A DNA stretch of 64,000 nt, from positions 138,013 to 202,012 of the forward strand of contig QUDE01000005.1 in assembly GCA_003477405.1 (NCBI GenBank), given 5' to 3'. This document shows positions 1-8,367 of this stretch, piece after piece. A model generated the notes under the pieces. It was given only the letters and a program-made list of their open reading frames with translations. It searched no databases and had not been told where the DNA came from. Numbering within the stretch: the stretch's first letter is position 1; the number at the start of each line of letters is the position of its first letter. This DNA is from Ruminococcaceae bacterium AM07-15. Its GTDB lineage: Bacteria; Bacillota; Clostridia; Oscillospirales; Butyricicoccaceae. Made by a program: the position numbers and the translations under genes.

Positions 1-794
1 AGGGCGATCACATCCATATACCCTTCGGCCAGAAGGAAAAAATCCCCTTTGGATTTTTTGGCGAAGTTCATGGCGAACAGGTTCTGGCTTTTCTGGAACA
101 CCGGGGTATCAGAGGAGTTTAAATATTTGGGCATACTATCGTCCATCACCCGTCCGCCGAAGGCGATGACCCGGCCCTGGATGTCGATGATGGGGAACAT
201 GACCCGGTTTCGGAACCGGTCATAGACCCCGCCGCTTTTGTTCTGCACCACAAGGCCGCATTCCAGCATTTCCCCTTTGGTAAAGCCCTTGGCTGTCATG
301 GCATGGATCAGGCTGTCCCAGCTGTCGGGAGCAAAGCCCAGGCCGAAATGCTTCAGAGTTCCCGGGGACAGGCCCCGGCCCAGAAGATAGGAAAGGCCCC
401 CTTTTCCTTCGGGGGAATAGAGCTTTTCCACATAGAACCGGGCGCTTTCGGTGCACAGGGCAATGAGCCTTTTCCGCTTCTCCCCATAGGAGGGCCCGGT
501 GTCTTCGGGGACTTCCATTCCCACCTGGGCGGCCAGATGGCGCACCGCTTCGGGGAAGGTCATGTTTTCCATCTGCATGACGAAGTTGATGACTCCGCCC
601 CCGGCGCCGCAGCCGAAGCAATGGTAGATCTGCTTATCCCGGGACACCGAGAAGGAGGGTGTTTTTTCGTTGTGGAAGGGACACAGGCCAAAGTAGTTGG
701 AGCCGCTTTTTTTCAGCTTCACATACCGGCTGACGATGTCATAAATATCGCATCGTGCGGTGAGTTCCTGCAAAAAACTTTCTGGTAACGCCAT
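1..794 (-). CDS. dnaG: DNA primase DnaG, N-terminal part (runs off the window)
   Basis: DnaG makes the RNA primers for replication. The visible 264 codons carry the CHC2-type zinc finger (Cys38, His41, Cys59, Cys62, within LCPFHNEKTPSF and YHCFGCGAGG), then the primase catalytic-core start. The motif EGYMDVIAL, the beginning of the Toprim fold, lies right at the window edge. The start is the ATG at 794, preceded by a purine-rich GGGGAGAAA ribosome site. The gene continues beyond base 1, so its C-terminal helicase-binding domain and any downstream rpoD cannot be seen. Identification is firm because the zinc finger and Toprim motif occur in the correct order. Confidence 0.97.
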   Translation of the reverse strand, partial: MALPESFLQELTARCDIYDIVSRYVKLKKSGSNYFGLCPFHNEKTPSFSVSRDKQIYHCFGCGAGGGVINFVMQMENMTFPEAVRHLAAQVGMEVPEDTGPSYGEKRKRLIALCTESARFYVEKLYSPEGKGGLSYLLGRGLSPGTLKHFGLGFAPDSWDSLIHAMTAKGFTKGEMLECGLVVQNKSGGVYDRFRNRVMFPIIDIQGRVIAFGGRVMDDSMPKYLNSSDTPVFQKSQNLFAMNFAKKSKGDFFLLAEGYMDVIA

Positions 795-1090
795 CTTTTC
801 TCCCCCCTCTGTCCAGGCAGCGTGCTGCTGGCGGAGTGCCTCCGGCAGCGTGACGCTGCACCCGTTCCTTTCTTTGCCTCATCGAATGCAACCAGCCCTA
901 GCTCTGTTACTCAGTGCGGCAGCACAATATGGCTGTCCGGACACCGGACCAGCGTGACGCTGCACCCATACTGCGCTCCCGCGCTAAGCAATCAAACCAA
1001 GGCTTTTCTGCGAGACTTAGCCCCTTCTTTGTCTTTCTACACACAACCTGCCCAGCGCGGTAGCACAATATGGCCGTCCGGACGCCGGAC
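795..1090 (-). repeat. Composite intergenic repeat: two stem-loop-bounded units in tandem
   Basis: This gap holds no plausible gene. Read on the minus strand it contains two copies of the conserved core (CATATTGTGCT then CCGC) each bounded by small hairpins. The first unit starts with GTCCGG/CCGGAC (1076-1090, loop CGT on this strand) and ends with CAGCG/CGCTG (950-962, loop TCA). The second starts with GTCCGG/CCGGAC (935-949, loop TGT), directly abutting the first, and ends with GCAGCG/CGCTGC (845-859, loop TCA). That hairpin abuts a further one, CGGAG/CTCCG (832-844). The edge at 1090 touches the stop codon of the dGTPase-like gene. Confidence 0.75.
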
Positions 1091-2089
1091 TCAAATCTGC
1101 CACGATTGGGGGATATATAGACGGGAGAACACATCCACCGCAAAGCGGTCGGTCATGCCGGCCACATAATCGCAGGCGGCCCGCTCGGCCCCCTCCTGCA
1201 AGGCGATCTGCATATAATCGGTGGGCAGATCGTCGGCGTTCTCCGAAAAATGCCGGTAGAGCTGGGTGAGCACCCATTGCCCTTTCCGCTCCTCCCCCTT
1301 GGCCCGGGGGTTCTGGTACACATGGCGGAACATAAAATCCCGCATCTCCAGCATGGCCTCTTCCAGCAGAGGCGGCAGGCCGATCTCCCCTTCTTCCTCT
1401 CCATAGGTCAGAAGACCGTTTACCAAAGTGTCGATGCGCTGGGAATGGGTCTGGCCCAGCACACTGCGCAAAGACGCCGGAATATCCTGGGGTGAGAGAA
1501 TGTCCCCCCGGATGGCGTCGTCGATGTCATGGTTGAGATAGGCGATCCGGTCGGCATAATGGACGATGCGCCCTTCCATGGTGTCGGCTTTTTTCTTGCC
1601 GGTGTGGCACAAAATGCCGTCCCGCACCTCCATGGTCAGGTTCAGGCCCTCGCCGCCCTTTTCCAGCCGGTCCACCACCCGCAGGCTTTGCTCGTTGTGG
1701 GCAAAGCCCCCGGGCACCACTTCCCCCAGCGCCTGTTCTCCGGCGTGGCCGAAGGCGGTGTGCCCCAGGTCATGACCCAGGGCGATGGCCTCCGTCAGGT
1801 CCTCGTTGAGCCGCAAGCCCCGGGCCACCGTGCGGGAGATCTGGGAGACCTCCAGGGTATGGGTCAGCCGGGTGCGGTAATGGTCCCCTTCCGGGGACAG
1901 AAACACCTGGGTTTTGTGTTTCAGCCTGCGGAATGCCTTGGAATGGATGATCCTGTCCCGATCCCGCATAAAACAGGTGCGGCTGGGAGATTCCTCCTGG
2001 GGCGTGAGCCGGCCGCGGGATGCGCTTGCCAGACAAGCCCCTTTCTGCAAGGTGCGCTCTTCCAGCTCTTCCAGTCGTTTTCGTATCAC
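1091..2089 (-). CDS. dgt: dGTP triphosphohydrolase-like HD-domain protein
   Basis: This 332-residue protein is a member of the HD-superfamily deoxyguanosinetriphosphate triphosphohydrolases, which cleave dNTPs to the nucleoside and triphosphate. The metal site is visible as RLTHTLE (His77), then LGHDLGHTAFGH (His106-Asp107, His110), with a later Asp in YADRIAYLNHDIDD. The N-terminal stretch FMRDRDRIIHSKAFRRLKHKTQVF is typical of the family. It is shorter than E. coli Dgt and matches the compact bacterial dGTPase-like group, so substrate specificity is uncertain. It lies just downstream of the yigZ-like gene on the same strand, upstream of dnaG, with a 297-bp repeat-filled gap between it and dnaG. 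Confidence 0.9.
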   Translation of the reverse strand: MIRKRLEELEERTLQKGACLASASRGRLTPQEESPSRTCFMRDRDRIIHSKAFRRLKHKTQVFLSPEGDHYRTRLTHTLEVSQISRTVARGLRLNEDLTEAIALGHDLGHTAFGHAGEQALGEVVPGGFAHNEQSLRVVDRLEKGGEGLNLTMEVRDGILCHTGKKKADTMEGRIVHYADRIAYLNHDIDDAIRGDILSPQDIPASLRSVLGQTHSQRIDTLVNGLLTYGEEEGEIGLPPLLEEAMLEMRDFMFRHVYQNPRAKGEERKGQWVLTQLYRHFSENADDLPTDYMQIALQEGAERAACDYVAGMTDRFAVDVFSRLYIPQSWQI

Positions 2090-2161
2090 AGGGCATCCCC
2101 TCCCTTTATATAATACGCCAAAAAGACCTGTTTTCCTTCTTTTCCGGGGAAAATTTTTTCT

Positions 2162-2797
2162 TTATTTCACCCGCTTGGCCCGCAGAGACACTTCTCCCTT
2201 CTGAGGGTTGACCCGGCCGGAGGTGCTGTCCACCACCTGGGCGGCAAAGCCGTCAAATTTTTCATCGGGGATGGAAAAGTGTATGACCACATGGTCGGAA
2301 TATTCCACATCGTCCTCCTGGGCGTCAAAAGCGGGCATCAGGCTGCGCACCGTCTCAAAGAGGGAATAATCGCAGGGGATGCTCCCCTGACGGAAGGGCA
2401 CCATCTCGGCCACCCCGGCGGCGTCCACGGCGATCTTGGCCCCGTGGCCATAGGCCCGGGTCAGCCCGCCGGCCCCCAGCTTGATGCCGCCGAAATACCG
2501 CACCACCACGCACAGCACATCGAAGATCCCCTCTTTTTTCAGCACCTCCAGAATGGGCATTCCGGCGGTTCCCTGAGGCTCTCCCGCATCGGAGAAGCGC
2601 ATCACCTGGCCCTCCTCCACGATGTAGGCATAGGCCACGCAGGAGGCATCCCAGAACTCCTTCTGCATTCTTTTGATCTGATCCATGGCCTGCTGGGTGC
2701 TGGTCACCTGGAAAATGTGGCCGATGAACCGGCTTTTTTTCTCAACAAATTCGTCCTTCCCCTCTGCAAAGGGCACCTTTTTCCCTGCCATGCTCAT
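2162..2797 (-). CDS. YigZ/IMPACT (UPF0029) family protein
   Basis: This 211-residue protein has the IMPACT fold signature: KSRFIGHIF near the N terminus, then DAGEPQGTAGMPIL and VVRYFGGIKLGAGGLTRAYGHGAK in the middle, followed by a C-terminal ferredoxin-like domain. The eukaryotic relative IMPACT modulates Gcn2 signalling. The bacterial function is not established. The start at 2797 has a GGGGAG ribosome site seven bases upstream. An alternative Met lies two codons in. The terminator of the upstream gene separates the two transcripts, and the dGTPase-like gene follows 72 bases downstream in the same direction. Confidence 0.92.
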   Translation of the reverse strand: MSMAGKKVPFAEGKDEFVEKKSRFIGHIFQVTSTQQAMDQIKRMQKEFWDASCVAYAYIVEEGQVMRFSDAGEPQGTAGMPILEVLKKEGIFDVLCVVVRYFGGIKLGAGGLTRAYGHGAKIAVDAAGVAEMVPFRQGSIPCDYSLFETVRSLMPAFDAQEDDVEYSDHVVIHFSIPDEKFDGFAAQVVDSTSGRVNPQKGEVSLRAKRVK

Positions 2798-2824
2798 ATG
2801 CTTTCTCCCCTTTCACAAGCTGGA

Positions 2825-2855
2825 AAAGCGGCCTTTTCCAGTAAAAGGCCGCTTT
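2825..2855 (-). terminator. Intrinsic terminator of the small membrane-protein gene
   Basis: A 13-bp perfect stem (AAAGCGGCCTTTT, positions 2825-2837, pairing with 2843-2855) with a 5-nt loop lies four bases after the stop codon of the minus-strand gene ending at 2859. The A/T ends of the stem provide a short T tract on the minus strand. Confidence 0.8.
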
Positions 2856-2858
2856 CTT

Positions 2859-3479
2859 TCATTCCTGTTCTTCGGTTTGGGTTTTTTCCTGATTCTGTGC
2901 TTCCTGCTGTTTCTGTGCTTCCTGCTGCCGCTTCTTTTCCTCCTCGGCCCGGCGGCGCTGCAAGGCCTCCCGGCGGGCGGCCTTTTTCCGCTTCATCAGT
3001 TCTTCCCGGGCTTCCTTGATGGACAGGTCGTTTTTGATCTTCATATATTTATAGATATCGAAGATGCACACACTGCCCAAAAACAGGGCGATGAAGAAAT
3101 GGGGCCAGGTGAAATCCAGCAGCATCCAGGTGACACCGCCCAAAAAGAACACATAGAACACAATGCCCATAATGAGATAGGGCTTGCCTTCGGGGCAGAT
3201 GACGATGGGCTCTTTATGCCGGGGAGCCTCTTTCATCTTTTTGGCCTGTTCCTCGGTGATCAGGGGACCGGCCCGCCGTTCTTCCTGGCGGCGCTTGTCC
3301 TCTCTGCCCCAGCAGAAGAAGGCCGCCACCACAAAGAGCAGGATCTCGGCGATAAAGCCGATCACATTGGGGGTTGCGCCTTTGAACCACAGATAGATCA
3401 TGTGGATCACTTCCGCCACGCTCAGAATGGCAAAAAGCCAGACGAACATCATCCACACGCTGAGCTGTTTCATTTTCAT
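2859..3479 (-). CDS. Membrane protein of unknown function with charged, coiled-coil-like C terminus
   Basis: I do not recognise a family. Starting from the ATG at 3479 the product has 206 residues. An upstream Met at 3587 keeps the frame open, but 3479 has a GGAGG site nine bases upstream, so I prefer it. The order of features is: a hydrophobic helix (WMMFVWLFAILSVAEVIHMIYLW), a second (IGFIAEILLFVVAAFFCW), a charged linker, two closely spaced helices (LIMGIVFYVFFLGGVTWMLL and FFIALFLGSVCIF), then about 60 residues of Lys/Arg/Glu/Gln that probably form a cytoplasmic coiled coil. It is divergent from the flippase-like gene and ends in its own terminator, so it is probably monocistronic. Confidence 0.75.
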   Translation of the reverse strand: MKMKQLSVWMMFVWLFAILSVAEVIHMIYLWFKGATPNVIGFIAEILLFVVAAFFCWGREDKRRQEERRAGPLITEEQAKKMKEAPRHKEPIVICPEGKPYLIMGIVFYVFFLGGVTWMLLDFTWPHFFIALFLGSVCIFDIYKYMKIKNDLSIKEAREELMKRKKAARREALQRRRAEEEKKRQQEAQKQQEAQNQEKTQTEEQE

Positions 3480-3634
3480 TCCGTTTTTCCTCCGTTTGTT
3501 CTGCACAAGGGCCTGCCGAATGGCCCGTATTATTTTAGTATACACGGACAGCGGCTTTTTTTCCACCATTATTTTGTGTATTTTCATAAGAATGACATTT
3601 TTCCCGAAAGGCTGTATAAATTGTCTGGTTTTTT

Positions 3635-3643
3635 TGCTATACT
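3635..3643 (+). promoter_or_regulatory. Extended -10 promoter candidate for the flippase-like gene
   Basis: TGC followed by TATACT, 29 bases before the ATG at 3673, matches an extended -10 element. No good -35 is present at 17 bp. Confidence 0.45.
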
Positions 3644-3672
3644 GATAGAATCACGAAATGGAGGTTTGACGC

Positions 3673-5172
3673 ATGGGTTCGGGAAACTCCTATAAAAAAC
3701 TTTTTTCCACCACCATGATTCTGGCCATTGGTTCTTTCAGCTCCAAGGTGCTGGTGTTCCTTCTGGTGCCCTTCTACACCCGGGTGCTCTCCCAGAGCGA
3801 ATACGGCACGGCCAACCTGATCACCCAGGCCTGTAACCTGCTGATGCCCCTGGTGTCGGCGGGCATTGCCAACGCCGTCATCCGCTTCGCCTTGCAGAAA
3901 GGCAGCAACAAAAAAGGCATCTTCTCCATGGGGCTTGTGACGGTGCTTTGCGGCGGCGGTGTGCTGCTTTTGCTGTCCCCCCTTCTGTCCCTGCTGGACT
4001 TTGTGCAGGGCTATACCTTCCTGGTGTTCCTCTATGTGCTGATGAGCGCACTGCACACGGTGTGTGCCCAGTTTGTCCAGGGACTGAAATACACCAAGCT
4101 TTTCGCCCTGGACGGCGTGCTGCGCACGCTGATGACCATCGGCTTCAACATTCTGCTGCTGGTGGTCTTTGACCTGGGCATTGCCGGTTATGTGCTGGCC
4201 ACCATTCTGTCCGACGCCCTTTCCACCCTGTTTTTGTGGTTTGTGGCCTCCCTGGGCCGGTATTTCTCCCTGAGCCACATCGACCGGGACACCCGGCGCA
4301 CCATGCTGCGCTATTCGGTGCCCCTGATCCCCACCATGATCTGCGTGTGGATCGTCAGCATGAGCGACCAATATATGCTGGAGTACATCCTCAACGACCT
4401 TTATAGCGCCGCAGCCAACCTGCCCAACCAGGTGACCCACATCATGGGTGTGGTGGGAGACGCCTGCAAGCAGGAACTGTCCCTCCCCGACACCTATGCC
4501 GTGGGCAGCGCCGCCGTGGCCATCTATGTCATCTCGGGCAAGGTGCCTCACATCCTGTCCATTGTGGCCAGCATCTTCGGCGACGCCTGGCAGATCTCCA
4601 TCGTCTCCGAAGACCCCAAAAAGCAGCAGCGGTTCTTTTCCAATGTGTTCGCCACCTATCAGTGCGTGGCACTGGTGGGCTCTTCCGGCCTGATCATGAC
4701 GGCCAAGATCATGGTCACCCTGCTGGCCGCCCCCTCCTATTATTCCGCCTGGCGGTATATCCCGGTGCTGGTGCTAGGCATCACCTGTTCCTGCCTGGCC
4801 ACCTTCCTGGGCAGCATCTATATGGTAGAGCGGCAGAGCGTTCATACCCTGACCACCACGCTGCTGGGTGCTTTCCTCAACATCGGGCTGAACCTGCTGA
4901 CCATCCCCCGCATGGGTGTGATGGGCGCCGCCCTGTCCACCTGCCTCAGCTATCTGCTCATGTTCCTGGTGCGGGGCATTCACACCCGGAAATACATCCC
5001 CGTCCATTGGCGGCTGCATAAATTCCTGCCCTCCTGCGCCCTGGTGGTGCTCCAGGCCGCTCTGATGCTGTGGGAGGTTCCCCTGTGGCCCCTGTGGCAG
5101 ATCCTGTGCTTCCTGCTCATCACTCTGCTCAATATCAAAGAGCTGTTCCGCTCTCTTTTCCGGCTTTTTTAG
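3673..5172 (+). CDS. Polysaccharide flippase-like membrane protein (Wzx/MOP superfamily)
   Basis: This 499-residue, strongly hydrophobic protein with 12 to 14 predicted transmembrane helices belongs to the MOP flippases that export lipid-linked oligosaccharides. The N terminus (TTMILAIGSFSSKVLVFLLVPFYTRVLSQSEYGTANL) is the usual signature of the polysaccharide biosynthesis group, close to Wzx and to sporulation proteins such as SpoVB. An extracytoplasmic insertion around residues 240-280 (ANLPNQVTHIMGVVGDACKQ) lengthens one loop. No glycosyltransferases sit next to it, so the substrate cannot be inferred from context. The start at 3673 follows GGAGG. It is transcribed away from the small membrane-protein gene and ends before the aromatic operon. 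Confidence 0.85.
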   Translation: MGSGNSYKKLFSTTMILAIGSFSSKVLVFLLVPFYTRVLSQSEYGTANLITQACNLLMPLVSAGIANAVIRFALQKGSNKKGIFSMGLVTVLCGGGVLLLLSPLLSLLDFVQGYTFLVFLYVLMSALHTVCAQFVQGLKYTKLFALDGVLRTLMTIGFNILLLVVFDLGIAGYVLATILSDALSTLFLWFVASLGRYFSLSHIDRDTRRTMLRYSVPLIPTMICVWIVSMSDQYMLEYILNDLYSAAANLPNQVTHIMGVVGDACKQELSLPDTYAVGSAAVAIYVISGKVPHILSIVASIFGDAWQISIVSEDPKKQQRFFSNVFATYQCVALVGSSGLIMTAKIMVTLLAAPSYYSAWRYIPVLVLGITCSCLATFLGSIYMVERQSVHTLTTTLLGAFLNIGLNLLTIPRMGVMGAALSTCLSYLLMFLVRGIHTRKYIPVHWRLHKFLPSCALVVLQAALMLWEVPLWPLWQILCFLLITLLNIKELFRSLFRLF

Positions 5173-5192
5173 GCTTTTTTCCCTTTTCCCCC

Positions 5193-5221
5193 TTTACATC
5201 GGGCCACCGGTGTGTTATGTT
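5193..5221 (+). promoter_or_regulatory. Sigma-A promoter of the aromatic amino acid operon
   Basis: TTTACA (5193-5198), 17-bp spacer, TATGTT (5216-5221). It lies 36 bases before the leader-peptide start, so the transcript would carry a short 5' end, the leader peptide and the attenuator. Confidence 0.7.
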
Positions 5222-5257
5222 ACAAACAGAAGAACAAAACAGAGGAGATCATGCGCC

Positions 5258-5365
5258 ATGGTCAGCCGTCTTTTTACAGCTGCATATTACTTTTACTTTA
5301 GCTTTATCAACTTTTTTGATAAGGCTTATTTGAGTTTTGCTGTAAAAAGCCCCTGCCTCGGTTGA
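5258..5365 (+). CDS. Phe/Tyr-rich leader peptide of the aromatic operon attenuator
   Basis: This is a 35-codon open frame that gene callers usually miss. Starting at the ATG at 5258 (GAGGAG ribosome site ten bases upstream) it encodes a peptide with 7 Phe and 4 Tyr, concentrated in the run YYFYFSFINFF and then AYLSF, ending at TGA 5363-5365. Two 11-base sequences that are perfect complements (CTTTTTACAGC at 5270-5280 and GCTGTAAAAAG at 5339-5349) flank the aromatic codons. An intrinsic terminator follows 21 bases after the stop, and aroF starts 29 bases after that. In enteric bacteria pheA and pheST are controlled this way. Here the residues read out are exactly the two end products of the operon. 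Coding function is inferred from composition and layout. Confidence 0.85.
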   Translation: MVSRLFTAAYYFYFSFINFFDKAYLSFAVKSPCLG

Positions 5366-5386
5366 TTCCCTGAGTCAAGGCCAGCG

Positions 5387-5424
5387 CGGCCCCGCAGCGA
5401 AATTCGCAGCGGGGCCGTTTTTTT
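5387..5424 (+). terminator. Attenuator terminator upstream of aroF
   Basis: The stem CGGCCCCGC (5387-5395) pairs with GCGGGGCCG (5409-5417), with additional inner pairing (GCG/CGC), followed by seven T (5418-5424). It sits between the leader peptide and aroF, so it must be conditional for the operon to be expressed. Which upstream segment forms the competing antiterminator is not clear by eye. Confidence 0.88.
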
Positions 5425-5453
5425 GTGCCGTAGGAGAAAGGATTTGTTGTAAA

Positions 5454-6444
<991 letters not shown>

Positions 6445-6458
<14 letters not shown>

Positions 6459-7308
6459 TTTTCAGAAGATCGGCGTTCTGGGCCTGGGTCTCATCGGCGG
6501 CTCTATGGCTCAGGCTGCCTGCCAGGCGGGCTACACTGTCTTCGGCCTGGACCAGGATTCCCAGGTGATGGAAAAAGCCGGAACCGCCGGCATCCGGCCC
6601 ATGACAGAGGAAGTCCTCCCCCAGCTGGATGTGCTCCTCACCGCCCTCTATCCTGGGGCCACATTGAAGGAAATGGAGCGTCTGGCCCCCCATCTTTCCC
6701 AAAGCACGCTGGTCATCGACCTGTGCGGGGTGAAGATGGCGGTGGTGCCCGGCATGGAAAAGCTGAGCCGCCGGTATGGCTTCCCCTATCTGGGGGGCCA
6801 CCCCATGGCGGGAAAGGAAACCAGCGGCTGGGACTTTTCCCAGGCCGGACTGTTCCAGGGGGCTTCCATGATCCTCACGCCGGGAGAAGGCTTTGACCCC
6901 GCCCTTTATGACAAAGCGGCCCGGTTTTTCCTCTCCCTGGGCTTCGGACGCATCACAAAGAGCAATCCCCGCTCCCACGACCGGATCATCGCCCTCACAT
7001 CCCAGCTGGCCCATGTGATCTCCTGCGCCTACATCCAAAGCCCCACGGCGGAGGATTTCTCCGGTTTTTCCGCCGGCAGTTTTCAGGACATGACCCGGGT
7101 GGCCCGGCTGAACGAAACCATGTGGACCGAGCTGTTCTGGGACAACCGGGAATTTCTCGCGGGGGAGATCCGGGGCATGGCCGGGCGGCTGGAGCATTAC
7201 GCCAGCCTGCTGGAAACCGGAGACAAGGAAGGGCTTTTTGATCTGCTGCGGGACGCCAGAGAAAAGAAAGAAGAGTCGGACAGCATTCTGAGAGGTGGAA
7301 AAAGATGA
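6445..7308 (+). CDS. tyrA: Prephenate dehydrogenase
   Basis: It oxidatively decarboxylates prephenate to 4-hydroxyphenylpyruvate, the Tyr branch. The 287 residues begin with the Rossmann motif IGVLGLGLIGGSMA, followed by GGHPMAGKETSGWDFS (substrate-binding HPMAG motif) and a helical C-terminal dimerisation domain with LTSQLAHVISCAY. No ACT domain is appended, so feedback by Tyr through that route is not expected. The ATG at 6445 lies inside the end of aroF (14-base overlap), and the 3' end overlaps aroB by 4 bases, implying translational coupling. Confidence 0.95.
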
Positions 7309-8366
7309 AAACAGTATCCATTGATTCTTCCAAACAATATAACATCCACATCGAGCGGGGCCTTCTGAAAAAGGCCGGGAGCCTGATCTCCCAGGTGCAT
7401 CCCCGGTGCAAGGTGGCCATCATCACCGATGACAATGTGGCCCGGCTCTATCTCTCCCAGGTGTCCGCCGGGCTGGAAAACGCCGGGTATTCCCTGTGCA
7501 CCCTCATCCTGCCCCACGGCGAACACAGCAAAAGCCTGAGCGTCTGGACCAAGGTGCTTCAGTTCCTGGCGGAAAACGGCCTGACCAAAAGCGACCTGGT
7601 GCTGGCTCTGGGCGGCGGGGTCATCGGGGATGTGGCAGGCTTTGCCGCCGGTACCTATCTGCGGGAAATTCCCCTGGTGCAGCTGCCCACCACCCTTCTG
7701 GCCGCCATCGACAGCTCGGTGGGCGGCAAGACCGGCATCGACCTGCCCCAGGGCAAGAACCTGGCCGGGGTGTTCTGCCAGCCGGAGCTGGTGGTCTGCG
7801 ACACCGCCGCTCTGGACACCCTCACCGACCATTATTTTGCCGACGGCTGCGCCGAGGGCATCAAGTATGGCCTGCTGGCTGACAAAGAGCTGTTTGACGC
7901 CTTTGCCCGGGGAGTCAATCGCCGGGATATGGACGACATCGTGGCCCGGTGCGTGGAGATCAAGCGGGACTTCGTCCAGGGGGACGAGCGGGACATGGGC
8001 AAGCGGCAGATGCTCAATCTGGGGCACACCGTAGGCCATGCCATCGAAAAGCTCAGCGGCTACTCCATCTCCCACGGCCATGCCGTGGCCATGGGCATGG
8101 TGGTCATGTGCCGGGCCGCCTACTCCCTGGGCTATTCCCAGGAAAACTGCACCCCGCCTTTGCTCCAGGCCCTGGATGCCTGCCATCTCCCCTCGGCCTG
8201 TCCCTATGACGCCGCATCTCTGGCAAAGGCCGCCCTGTCGGACAAAAAGCGCCGGGGAGACAACCTGACCCTAATTCTGCCCCTGCGCATGGGCGAGTGC
8301 TGCCGGGAGACCATCCCCATGAAGGACCTGGAAGGCTTCATCGCCGCCGGACTGGGGGAGCGGTAA
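7305..8366 (+). CDS. aroB: 3-dehydroquinate synthase
   Basis: It converts DAHP to 3-dehydroquinate with NAD+ and a divalent metal. The 353-residue protein has the NAD-binding stretch LALGGGVIGDVAGFAAGTYLR, then the active-site run PTTLLAAIDSSVGGKTGIDLPQGKN. The metal ligands are in EGIKYGLL (Glu), LNLGHTVGHAIE (His) and ISHGHAVAMGM (His). Length is normal. It is coupled to tyrA by an ATGA-type overlap and is followed by aroA after a single base. Confidence 0.98.
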   Translation: MKTVSIDSSKQYNIHIERGLLKKAGSLISQVHPRCKVAIITDDNVARLYLSQVSAGLENAGYSLCTLILPHGEHSKSLSVWTKVLQFLAENGLTKSDLVLALGGGVIGDVAGFAAGTYLREIPLVQLPTTLLAAIDSSVGGKTGIDLPQGKNLAGVFCQPELVVCDTAALDTLTDHYFADGCAEGIKYGLLADKELFDAFARGVNRRDMDDIVARCVEIKRDFVQGDERDMGKRQMLNLGHTVGHAIEKLSGYSISHGHAVAMGMVVMCRAAYSLGYSQENCTPPLLQALDACHLPSACPYDAASLAKAALSDKKRRGDNLTLILPLRMGECCRETIPMKDLEGFIAAGLGER

Positions 8367-8367
8367 C

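Noticed and set aside
5251..5301. Alternative 16-codon leader starting at ATG 5251
   Set aside because: It ends in a Leu run and has only one Phe and one Tyr, and its start is just three bases from the ribosome site. The frame from 5258 is far better spaced and far richer in Phe and Tyr.
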